Shown one piece after another: positions 1 through 11,174 of a stretch of DNA of 64,000 nucleotides. The stretch spans positions 186,001 to 250,000 of the forward strand of contig NHNY01000006.1 in the NCBI GenBank assembly GCA_002786065.1, read 5' to 3'. Origin of the DNA: Microcyclospora pomicola. Lineage: Eukaryota > Ascomycota > Dothideomycetes > Capnodiales. Both the position numbers and the translations under genes were made by a program. The notes beneath the pieces were generated by a model. The model was not told the origin of the DNA. It was given only the letters and a program-made list of their open reading frames with translations, and did not search any database. The stretch's first letter is position 1; the number at the start of each line of letters is the position of its first letter.

Positions 1-1849
1 CACTGATGTGTATCATGAAGAAGTTGTAGGCGTCGGCATTGCTCACAATCTTGGTGTATTCGATCGCGGCCCGCTATATAGATAGAGAATCATGTTTCAA
101 CGTCGTTAACATTTGACAAGTCGTCCACGATTCCTTCGATGGCCAAGGAACTTTAGCATACACTTTGTGTCCATTGATGTCATCGTAGACGCCGCTGCTT
201 CGACATCCCGGTCTGCTAGCCGTTCCAGGTAGCAGTGCACTTTACCTGCAGAGGCTGAAATAGGCATCATCGGCAAGATGTTGCCAAGCTCATCAAAATA
301 GAGGCAGAGGTTGGTGACCGTGAGTAGCAACATGGGCTACCCGATGCGAAAGACTTCTTGCTTATCCATGTTAGAATTGGATGTTGAGGCCCCTCGTCAA
401 GGTACTCTACTCCTACTTGATTATTCTGAATTGGCTCTGAAGGCGAGGAGCTGGAGGCTGTGGCAGATGTCGGAGCATGGTCACTCGTCCTGGTGTCCTC
501 GCCAACTTGTCGCAATTGACGCAATGAAGCTCGCATGGTGCGAACATCGCTGGCGGAGTGCTCATTCCCGGCATCGCGGGGTGTTCGTTTAGGATACGAA
601 TGGGCACGAAGCGTCCCGAAGTCTTGGCACGCTGGTCCCCTGTACTGAAGCGCATTGCCTCGTTGTGGACATGACTCGTTTCGTTTTGTTGCGTCTCGCA
701 AATAAGACCGTCATTACATGATCATGTCAATACGTGTGGCTTCTGTACCAATATATGTATCGGTATATAGATTACGTGCGGATGTATAAGGTATGCAGAT
801 GATGCAGGACGGTGGCGCAAACATCAGATCATTATCAGATCGTTCCATCATGCCAAGCGGGCGCGGAAGCCAGGGAATAAGGTAATTGTGCAGTCGATGG
901 GCGAGCTGGGAATACGGGATGAATGTTCGGACTACATAGCTCTACCCACCTGATCGCTGTGTCCGCTCGTGATCGTATGCATTCAACGTCGATCTTGTGT
1001 CTATTGCATGCGGTCGTGCGTATCAGATGTTGTCTTCTATGTACCAGAGGAGGACATGGCTCGGAGTCTCGGATGGGTTCTGGAGCAGGACGACTTCCGC
1101 TTTCTGCATCCGCTTGCATGCATGACGACCACACAGGCAACAGCAAACCGAATGGTCGATACGTGTATGACGCAGCGAGAGCACATCGATCGGGCGGATT
1201 GGTAGGCATGTTGGTATGCTATGGGACCAACAAGAAATATTCGTAGTATTGCTATGGTTTAGGCGGGAGAAATCTATGTAGGAGGGGTGCCGGTTCTCTT
1301 TCTGGACGTCGCTCCCTGGGGACAGATCAAGACCTGGACAAGTTACGATCAGATCAGCCAAGGGACAGATCAATTATCGCCGATCAGGGCGCGCCCACAA
1401 GGCCACAAACGAAATAAAAGGTGTCCTCCACTCCTCTTCCCCACCGACGCTACTCGGTCGGAGCGCAGACGGGGATCCTTCCAAGGTGGTTAGGGTCTGA
1501 ATTGTCTGAATCGTGCCATGTCATGTGAAAGAGCCCATATCAATCCGTCTGCCTACGACCAACTTCTGCTTCTACTCTTCGTTCCCTCGCGTTTCATCCT
1601 GCCTTGTAGTAGACCCTCTACGCACTCCCATCCTCCCACTTTCTCACGCCGCTGTTTCGTGGTTGCGGCATTGCATCGCTTCGTCGGCGTCATCGATCCA
1701 GCCGCACTCGTCCCGACAAGACCGCCGACGATCATCGCGCGGTCCCCATTGAGTTTGGCCCACGAAACGTGTGGTGGCTTTCTCCCCACGAAGACAACAC
1801 TCCCCTCTATCTTGCGACCATCTAGACGGAAACCTGCGAACCAGCAAGG
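1..1849. other. Left-edge intergenic region, no supported gene
   Basis: Several short open frames occur on both strands, but none has an ATG-initiated, recognisable protein and none shows a convincing intron pattern. The last 400 bases (about 1,430-1,849) turn pyrimidine-rich with many C/T runs, as expected for the promoter and 5' leader of the P450 reductase gene that follows. A gene truncated by the window edge on the minus strand (about 106-701) cannot be excluded, but I could not recognise any product. Confidence 0.5.
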
Positions 1850-3999
1850 ATGGCACAACTTGATACGCTAGACATTGTGGTGTTGGTGGTGCTGCTGTTG
1901 GGTACACTAGCCTACTTCACCAAGGGCACATATTGGGCGGTGCAGAAAGATCCCTATGCTTCGACGTTTGCGAATGGCGGCGCCGGGAAAGCGGCCAAGA
2001 GCCGGAACATCCTCGAGAAGATGGACGAGCAGGGCAAGAACTGTGTCGTCTTCTACGGCTCGCAGACCGGCACTGCCGAGGACTATGCTTCGAGATTGGC
2101 CAAAGAGGGCTCCTCACGATTCGGGCTGAAGACCATGACTGCCGACTTGGAAGAGTACGACTATGAGAATCTGGATGAGTTCCCCGAGGACAAGGTGGCC
2201 ATGTTCGTGCTGGCGACGTATGGCGAGGGGGAGCCGACGGACAACGCGGTGGAGTTTTACGAATTCATGGGCAACGAAGACATCTCCTTTGGCGAGAAGA
2301 CTGCAGACTCCGCCCCACTCAGCAGCCTCTCGTACGTGGCGTTTGGTTTGGGCAACAACACCTACGAGCACTACAACTCGATGGTCCGCAACGTTGACAA
2401 GTACTTGACACGTCTGGGCGCAAAACGCATCGGCGCCGCGGGAGAGGGCGACGATGGTGCGGGGACCATGGAAGAGGATTTCTTGGCTTGGAAAGAACCC
2501 ATGTGGACTGCGCTGGCTTCTGCTATGGATCTGGAAGAGCGTGAAGCCCTATATGAGCCGGTATTCGAGATCACGGAGAAGCCAGAGCTGAGCGCCGAGG
2601 ACGATACTGTATACCTGGGTGAGCCGAACAAGAACCACCTGGAAGGACATTCAAAGGGCCCCTACAACGCACACAACCCGTACATTGCACCCATTGCCGA
2701 GTCAAAGGAACTGTTCCACGACAAGTCCCGAAACTGCTTGCACATGGAAATTGACATCTCTGGCTCAAATCTCTCCTATACCACCGGTGACCATATCGCG
2801 ATCTGGCCTACAAACTCAGGTCTCGAGGTCGACCGCTTCCTGGACATTATTGAACTGACTGGTAAGCGCGATGAGGTCTTCACCGTGAAGGGTCTGGATG
2901 CAACGGCCAAGGTTCCTTTCCCATCACCGACCACATACGATACCGCGGTGCGATACCACCTTGAGATCTGCGCCGCCGTGTCCCGTCAATTCGTCGCTAC
3001 GCTTGCCCAATTCGCTCCCAACGATGAGATCAAAGAGAAGATGTCAAAGATTGGCAACGACAAGGAAACATTCGCCTCCGAGGTCGCCAGCAAGAACTAC
3101 AACATCGCTCAGCTCCTGTTCGCGATTGGCGGTGGACAGAAATGGAGCAAGATCCCCTTCACGCTGTTCATGGAATCGTTGAACAAGATCCAGCCACGCT
3201 ATTACTCCATCTCGTCTTCGTCACTGGTGCAGAAGAACAAGGTCTCCATCACCGCGGTCGTGGAATCGCTGGAAGTGCCCGGCTCCCCGCATGTCGTCAA
3301 GGGCGTTACCACCAACTACCTGCTTGCACTCAAGATGAAGCAGCACGGCGACGCCAACCCAGACCCCAACGGCCTCAACTACGCCATCACCGGTCCCCGC
3401 AACAAGTACGACGGCATCCACGTTCCTGTCCACATCCGCCACTCCAACTTCAAGCTGCCCTCCGACCCCGCCAAACCTATCATCATGATCGGTCCCGGCA
3501 CTGGTGTCGCACCGTTCCGAGGTTTCGTCCAGGAGCGTGCCCAGCAGGCCAAGAACGGCGAGAACGTCGGCAAGATCGTGCTTTTCTTCGGTTGCCGTAA
3601 GTCCACCGAGGACTTTATGTATGAGGATGAATGGAAGGTATGTTCTCGAATTCACCACTTTGAAAACCGCCTGAAAGACATCCCACTGACCCCTCCCCAC
3701 AGCAAGCCAAAGCCGACCTCGGCGACAGCTTCGAGCTGATCACCGCCTTTTCCCGCGAGGGTCCCAAGAAAGTCTACGTGCAGCACCGGCTCAAGGAGCG
3801 GGCCGACGAGATCCACGCCCTGCTCGAGCAGAAGGCGTACTTTTACGTCTGCGGCGACGCCGCCAACATGGCCCGCGAGGTCGCCGAGGTCCTCGCCCAG
3901 ATCATCTCGGACAAGCGCGGCGTGTCACGTGCCAAGGCTGACGAGGTGGTCAAGAGCATGCGCGCGTCGAACGCGTATCAGGAGGATGTGTGGTCTTGA
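1850..3999 (+). CDS. cprA: NADPH-cytochrome P450 reductase
   Basis: This enzyme passes electrons from NADPH through FAD and FMN to microsomal cytochromes P450, including the sterol 14-demethylase. The product is 694 residues, the usual length. Residues 6-24 form one hydrophobic N-terminal ER anchor. The FMN phosphate loop SQTGTAE lies at 71-77 and ATYGEGEPTDNA follows near 125. The FAD motif RYYSISSS is near 450, and the NADPH pyrophosphate motif GPGTGVAPFRGF starts at 548. The protein ends DVWS, keeping the penultimate Trp that stacks on FAD. There is one 65-nt intron at 3638-3702 (GTATGT...CACAG); it joins DEWK to QAKADL in frame. The ATG at 1850 is the first that yields the anchor and has A at -3. 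Nothing is missing. The family assignment is secure; the symbol follows Aspergillus usage. Confidence 0.97.
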
Positions 4000-6900
4000 G
4001 CGTTGTGTCGGGTGATTGTTGTTGGTGGCTTATATCGGGTGCGAGTGTGAGCTTTTCATCTTCCGCCGCGAAAGCGTTTGCACCGGCGCATGCTCAGACC
4101 TCTGCACGGCCGGCGTGCTTGGTGGGCCCAGCATTCCGCGTTCGCATGGGATCCTCTGATTCGACCTACATCCCTGCCTCACCATCGAAGTCAAAATCAT
4201 GTCCAGCCATCTAGGTACCTTGTTTCTGATCGCTTGGGTGGCGGGCTGGAAACGGCGATGTTCATAGCGCGCGTTCGCTTCATCTTAAAGTACCGATGAC
4301 AGATATTGATAGACGATATAAAGACATCTTCGAAAGCATCACTATACGAGGTGGTCAGCTAGCTAGCTCGACATGCCTACCTACCTACCTCTTCACGTGG
4401 ATATGTACCTTACCTGGAGGCTGAGTGGATATGACCTACCTATGCAGGGGAATAATAGGATACTGTCTCGTGTACCCATCCACTCACCTCTCCTCATCCA
4501 ACCCGAGCACTCTAGAGTACCCCTCTCGTCTCTTCTTGAACTTCGAACGCAGTTTCGGGACGAGTCCCCTGCTCGCCCGCTCGGACACGTTCCACATTGA
4601 TATTTGATACGTGATACAAGATTACTTCGTTCCACTCAACACTCAACACTCAATCCTCGATCTTCGACCTTCGAAACTCGATAAGATACACGTCGTCTCC
4701 TTGCTCCGCGCGATCTGGCGAGGCGGCTCTGTTATCGTTGGTTATAGGCGGAGTTGTGTTATGGACTATGTTGACACCTGGGTTCGATCTTGTTTATGGA
4801 TTTTGTTGTGTTGTGTTGTGTAGAGATGTGGATTTATAGGGATACGGATAGTTCGAAGGGCGGAATGTAGATGTACCTTAGAGGTAGATGTTTTGCGCGG
4901 GAATGAAGCGGAAAAATGGGGGAGTTCAGAGGACAGAGGACAGAGGTCAACCAATGAGAAAGTATCCTAAGTAAGTTGGGAGGCAGATCACAGTAGAGTC
5001 GATGAGAGTAGTGGACAGGCATGGTATAGTATCGTACGGTATGGCAAAGATAAAGTCTAGCATACATTATCAGAGGTAACCGCTTATCGATTGTTATGTC
5101 TAAAGGAGCCTGATGTCGCGATTCCGATGTCTGCTAGTGATGATCATGTTCCGGATGCTTTGCAGCTGGTAGAGTGAACTCGTGGCCTCGTACCTTGTAG
5201 ATGGATTCTAGCATATATCATTGGAGATAAAAGATAGAGAGAGACGGAGACTGTATTAAGGGCGGACGTTATGATCGACACTGATCATTGATCTAATATT
5301 ATGCCTACAGGAGCCCGGTGTCGTGAATGAGATCTCTGCTAGCTTTGCTTTGCAGATGCTGTGCAGGTGGCAGAGCCGATTCATGGCCTGGTCATCATCG
5401 ACCTATTCTAGGCGCAGCCTCGTCAAGGATACTGTCGGTTGTGCGCAGTGGGACTACATACTCCGCAGGGCGGCGGTGGAGCGATGTCCAGGGAGCCTGG
5501 TCATCGGGGTGAAGGTGCTGGGAAGAGAGGATCGGGACGATGGACTTCTGCCTTGCTGTTGTGTGGCGGCAGATGAGACGGGGGAAGGGTAGGTGGGCTC
5601 TGCGGTGCGCATATGGATGAGATGCGGTTGTCCGCGGTGAGTTTGGGTGTTTGGGAGGTTGTTTCCGTGGGGGGGTTTCAGATCGTATGGTCCTATGCTC
5701 GTCTGACATGAGGATCCTCACATTGGACACAGACCCAGCATCGCCTTTATTTTGGAAACGCTGGATTGTAAGCCTTCAAAATTCCTTTAATGACAGCTGG
5801 AGAGTTGACGCTCGTTGAGTTTCAAGCAACGCTGTGATGCCAGTCATGGTCTTTCACCAGACTGCTGCTGGTGTCGTACAGAAAGTAATGCACATGCGTT
5901 TGTTGTGCTGCCGTGGGAATGCTGTTCAGTGTTTTATGTGTCGCGTTCCGATGCACGCCGGGTCCCAAAATAGCGAGAGACGGAAGGTTGCTTCCGCTGC
6001 CTTGCTCCGTCCGCCTGCCGGGTTTTACCGCGTTGTCTCAAGACGACAAGATGAGTGCGCAAGGGCTCAGCATGAAACATGTGACCTCTCTCCTTGTTTC
6101 TCCATGGATATGATCGGTTTCGCAAAGTGAGAGAGATATCAGCCTCTCAGGGCGCAGTGGCTGTGATGATCGGAACCAGATATAGTCGTCTAGGACAAGT
6201 TCGGCCACGAAAGCCTGCAGGGCGAAATTATGCAGGCCACCTCGCACTTCGAACAAAGCCTTAAGCCAGGGCGTAGAACGGGTGTCAAGACCACGTTACT
6301 GATCTGGGCAGGAGGTTGCCAATAGTGTCCTGCCTGTGCGTGCTCTGAGACTGGATATGGAGCACGAGATGCAGGTACCTCTCGGCGATGCTGCGTATGG
6401 CACAGCATCAAGCTCTCCAGCCATGTACATTCTCTCCCCTGTCGTTCAGGCTACATGGACTTGACGTTTGACACCAATGAACTGACTTCAGCGTTTTCGT
6501 TGGCTACCGTCTGCTGTTCGGGCGTCTACAGTCAGGCTCTCGATCGACAGGGCGTAGGATGCGGCCAGTTACGGCCCAGAAAATGACACATCGCAAGTAT
6601 GTCTGTGGAGGGCAGGTATCAGAATCAAAGTGGCCTTCCTGATCTTGTTGTTGAAACATGGCCTGACAAACTACAAGAGTAGGCAGAAAGCGAGAGCAGT
6701 TCTCGAAACAGGAGGCTGTCGGGGTTTCGTGGCGAGACGAGGCAACCAACTTGGTGCTTGGGCAGCCAAGTTGGTCTCGATGCTGGCTCGTGTAACGGGG
6801 GGTATTCGTGTATCCGTCGAGGACAGGTGCAGCGCCCGAACTTGTGAGAGGCAGCCTGCTAGAAGACTCAGGCTTGCCGCCCTGCTCAACCCAGATTTAT

Positions 6901-8197
6901 TTGGAGGCGTGCGACATAGCGGTGGGCCGAGTCTGCCTGGCGAACGAGTAGGAGACCGGACAGCAGCGAGATGATGCCGTTGAAATAGTCCTGGAGGTCG
7001 ACGGAGCGCTGCAGCCGCATCCCTTTGCTCATCTATCACGTAACTTACCTTATCCATCTTCCATTCATGCCCTCCACGATTCTATACCTAACCGCACTCC
7101 TCTACCACTTGTTTGTGGGATAGTATCGCCTGTATCTTTTGTATCAGCATCACTATCCTCTGTCATCACCGAAAGTCGACAATCGTGGCGATTGCCTGAG
7201 GTGTCGTGGCCGTAGCAGTCGAAAGAACAACGTGACGTTGAACGATCGTGCTCGCCTGACAAACTCAATCGACGACGACAACGACAAAACCACCCAGCTT
7301 CAACATCGAACGATACCGAAAACTCCTGTCAAGGACTGTACTGTGATCTCCTCGCCATCGATCGCTCACCACGTCAACTGACTGCACTCATTTCTGTCCT
7401 TGCGACAATCACGAGACTCCTCCTGGGCAGCAACACCCGTCCGGCGCGGCTACTACAGATATCAGGTATGCTACCACCCTCCATCGAAGCAGCAGTCGCA
7501 GCTCCCTCCTTCCCCTTCCGTGCTTCTACCATCATCATCGGCGGCAGCGGGAAACCCAGTGATGGTGCTAGTGCCATCAACATTCTCATGAAATCTTCTT
7601 CTTCCTGCTCTTCTCCTCTCCCCCCATCGGCACCACCGCATCATCCGCAATCAACTTCACCCGCCCTTTTCATTCTCTGCATTTTGGAATCCACACGTTG
7701 ACCAACATTGCCATCGTCTCATCAGCTCCGTGCTTGCTTTCAGATACATCCTCTTTCACGGTCTCATCAGCTTCTCTCGCAACGCCAACTTTGCCACCAG
7801 CCAGCTTCTTCTGATCTCGGAGCTTCAGTCAGTACGTTCCTCCCATTGAACAACATCATTCACGGTTTGACAGCCCGTCCCATCGACTGCTCTCCTCGAG
7901 ACGATTCGGTGTCTTACATGCACCAACGATCGAGACGCAAGCAGCTGCTGACTCCTGTAGGCCCTTTCATTCAGCTTCTCAACTGTCACGGACCTTCTCG
8001 GCTTCCCCCCAACGATATCACCATTGGTAAGATCACTCAATCGGTCGAGAGGCCCGTCATCGAATACAGGCAGGCTGTCTTCGTCTCAGCCTCAACACAT
8101 CCCTCATATCGAACCCGCTCACTCCTCCTCTCGTCATCCTCATAGCCGTCCGGCAGTTCTCACAGCACTCATTGCACCACCGCTCCTGGCTGATACA
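4000..8197. other. Long intergenic region and upstream leader of the RNA-binding protein gene
   Basis: I see no supportable gene in this 4.2 kb. The first 400 bases should hold the 3' UTR of the P450 reductase. Short CTAC/CTAG-type runs lie near 4,355-4,390. A diverged direct repeat sits at about 5,088-5,414. From about 7,050 to 8,197 the plus strand becomes rich in C and T with many short upstream ATG frames. That fits a long, possibly spliced 5' leader for the RRM gene starting at 8198. The short open frames here lack recognisable domains. Confidence 0.5.
5088..5414. repeat. Diverged direct repeat, two units of about 125 bp
   Basis: Unit one (about 5,088-5,214) and unit two (about 5,290-5,414) share the same order of short matching blocks: TTATG(T/C)CTA, AGGAGCC, GTGTCG-like, TCTGCTAG, CTTTGCAG, then ATGGCCT/GTGGCCT and ATTCTAG. 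Identity is moderate with small gaps, judged by eye. The spacer is AT-rich. This could be an old tandem duplication or the remnant of a repeat family; I recognise no transposon signature. Confidence 0.5.
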
Positions 8198-10002
8198 ATG
8201 CTCTCAGCAATGGCCATGATGGGCGACAAGAACATGAACGGTCCTTACAAGCGTGCGAACGGCAACTACACCGCCAACAATAAGATGTACGGTCGTCAGT
8301 ACGACTCCCACACTACCGTCGCCCATGGCTATGGCATGAACCTCCCGAATTCCGACATTTCTGCCCTTGCTCATTCCTTTCAAGGTATGAACATGCAGTC
8401 CCAGAATTTGGCCGCTCATGCCAAGAACGCCATGATGTCGACCGGCAATGGTTACAACGCTCTTCCTGTTTCTGGTGCTGGCCCAGCCATGTATGGCACA
8501 TCCGGCCAGTACGTCTACCCCAACAACTACGCTGTCAACAACGGTGCCCAGTCGGCCAACATGTACACGCCACATGCTTCTCAGTACATGCAGCAGCTTG
8601 GGTACAACACTTATCAGCACCACGACAACAGCCCATTGTCCCAAGGCTGGACCACTACGACTGGTACTAATGGTGAAGTCCCAACTCTCATTACGCCTCG
8701 TCGAGATTCCATCTCTTCGAACGAGAATGACCAGCCTGCCACGCCGTCCTACGCTGGCTATCCTGGGTTTGGCCCCGCTGGTGTTGCAATCAATCGTTCC
8801 CCGAGCGGAGTGTTCACTCACAGCACACCCTCGCCGACATCGTTGATGGGTACATACGGCATGCCCATTCCGAAGCAGCCCGAGTTGAGTGATGTCTCGC
8901 CTCGCATCAAGTTACTGCTTGCATGCGAGCCTGCCATTCCCAGAGCCATCCCGGCACCTTCCTCACCATTGAAGCCTCTTGACCGTGCTCTTGAGAATCA
9001 GCGTGGAGAGACCAACGTCTACATTCGTGGTCTTCTGCCGGAAACCACGGATGCACAGCTCGAGGATTGGGGCTCCCGCTTTGGTGACATCAAGAGCTCG
9101 AAGTCCATCATTGACCTTAACACTGGACTTTGCAAGGGGTATGTCGACTGTACCAGCGTTTGTGAATCTTGCTGACACAACGTCGACAGCTTCGGATTCG
9201 TCAAGTACCACAACTACGAGGATGCCGAGAATTGCATTCGTGGCTTCCATTACCTCGGTTACGAAGTCAGCTTCGCTCGCGTGAGTGTACTTCTGCTTCG
9301 TCATCATTGCTGTGATGAGACTGACCGCTTTGTAGGAATCGTTCTACTCCAAGCTCAAGACCTTTGCTGATGAAGGCAACACCAATCTTTACGTTTCCAA
9401 CCTGCCCAAGACCATGAACGAGCACGAACTTGCCCTGCTGTTCACCCCGCATAAAGTCTGCTCCTCCCGTATCTTGAGGGACAAGAACGGTCACGGTCGT
9501 GGTGTTGGCTTCGCTCGGTAGGTACATGATCATTGTTCGTCACCGGTAACTTCACTGACAAGCCTACAGCTTCGAGTCCCGCGATGATTGTGAGGCAGTG
9601 ATCAAGACCTTCCACAACACAAACATCGAGTCATCGTCGGAAGACTTGCAAATTCAGATTCGTTACGCCGATACCCAGGAGCAGAAGTCGTTGAAACAGC
9701 AGACCCAAGCCGCCCGTCAGTTCCGTTCCGCAGAGTATGAGTGGGCCTCGCAGAACTTCCGCCCAGGGCGCCCCAATGAGTTCGAGCAGTACCTTGGCAC
9801 TCACCCGAATGTGCCCATTCATGGTCAGCGCTGGGCTCAGTCGGTCATACGCCAGACCCCGGCGACTCGTAGCCCACTCGCCGCCGCTCCAGCCTCCGAG
9901 ACTGTTCACGCGTTGAATGCTGCCTCCACTGCCAGTGGTAAGGCTGAGAGCATCGATCGACCCTCCACTATCGATCATGCCACCGCTTCCGCCTCGGAAT
10001 GA
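8198..10002 (+). CDS. Two-RRM RNA-binding protein, RBMS/MSSP-like
   Basis: The likely role is binding single-stranded RNA or DNA through two RNA-recognition motifs. The product is 548 residues. Residues 1-270 are Asn/Gln/Tyr/Met-rich and probably disordered. RRM1 starts near 272 (TNVYIRGLLPETT) and has its RNP1-like segment in KGFGFVKY. RRM2 starts near 360 (TNLYVSNLPKTMNEHEL), with GRGVGFARF as RNP1. The wording of RRM2 closely follows animal RBMS proteins, and a His/Asn/Pro-rich tail follows. Three introns, 9139-9189, 9281-9335 and 9518-9569, are 51-55 nt, all GT-AG, and restore the frame through both RRMs. The frame is open upstream to 8024 without an ATG, so 8198 is the first usable start. 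The leader upstream is long and pyrimidine-rich, suggesting post-transcriptional control. The biological role in fungi is not clear from sequence. Confidence 0.88.
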
Positions 10003-11174
10003 AGCGCCCTATTTCCAATCACGACCCATGACGGGCCAATCCTTACACGATGGGCTCTTTGCACATCATCGTCAAGACCTTGCAGTACAGATCTCCATAC
10101 TTCAGGTCGTCATCTTTGCTGGTACAGTGCGTAGTGCCTGTGGCCTACATATCTCATCATACATGGATCACACCATATCCGCTCGTTGGCGATTCTGGAA
10201 GTGAGCTTCTGGCAACCGCAGATGACGAAGACCTCCGCAGCTCGTGCCCAGCATTCTAGCTTTTGTTATTTCGTCACATTCTACCACTCCGTCACGGCCA
10301 AAAGTATTTCTTCTACTTTGAGTCTTGATTTGGCAGTACCGGATCGCTCGTTGACCCTCACCGGCCTGGGAGTATTTAGTGGGTGGAGAAATGGGCGATA
10401 ATGGTAATGATGGATCGCTTGATGGTTACTCTATGGTTTTGACAGTGGCATATACAGATGATGGCAAGATACCTTATGTAGCGTGCATAGGCCATGTATG
10501 ATCATCCATGAGGAGTACAAATTCAACCATCCACTCATCCAGATCGTCAATCCTTGAGGCACCTCGTCCATGGACGCTGAGTGCAACGTACGAATCTTAA
10601 GCGACCAGGATCATCCCGGGTAATGACATTGGCGCAACCTCCTGCAGCTGCAAAGCATCTTGAAGCGGCTGTGCTGACATGGGTATGAACATGGTTGCGG
10701 TACAGGCTGCATCCCCGACGTGACACCCGACAGGGTCCCGTGTAGTATCAAATGCTATACCTGGACTTCGACGGTCATACAATATGCGGATATCCGTACA
10801 GTCCTGACGGTGTGCGGTCGGATCTAAGGACATGCAGCGCCGTTGACTACAGGCTGACAGCGGGACGGCAAAAGGTGGTGGCGCGCATGGTTCCGCACTT
10901 CCATGTACCGTAGAGGTACCTGAAGCTCTCCCCTGCGATATGCAAGGGCTCGCGCGCATTGCTTTCATCCTCCGTCTCAGCGTCAGTGGGAGGCGCAATA
11001 TGTGTTGATCTCACCACCGCCCCGAACTCGACATCCCCAACCGGTCGCTTGGAATCCACGATATGCGCTGTGCCGGTCGAGCGACTCTCGCGTGCCGTCG
11101 ATCTGGCGGGTGACACCCCACGACTTTGCTGGAAACCCTCGCGCAATGCCGAGTGCTGAGGAAGGCCGACGAAC
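10003..11174. other. Intergenic region between the RRM protein and the morphogenesis scaffold
   Basis: About 1.2 kb between two plus-strand genes. The left part should be the 3' UTR of the RRM gene; the right part is the promoter of the scaffold. Minus-strand open frames at 10,597-11,468 are antisense to the promoter and to the Ser/Pro-rich start of the next gene and have no recognisable content. Confidence 0.5.

Noticed and set aside
106-701. Two-exon gene on the minus strand at the left edge
   Set aside because: The frames overlap suggestively, but the longer one begins at TTG, and neither has a recognisable domain.
8024-8197. Upstream extension of the RBMS-like protein
   Set aside because: The frame is open but begins at TTG, lacks an ATG, and its content looks like leader sequence; the ATG at 8198 was preferred.
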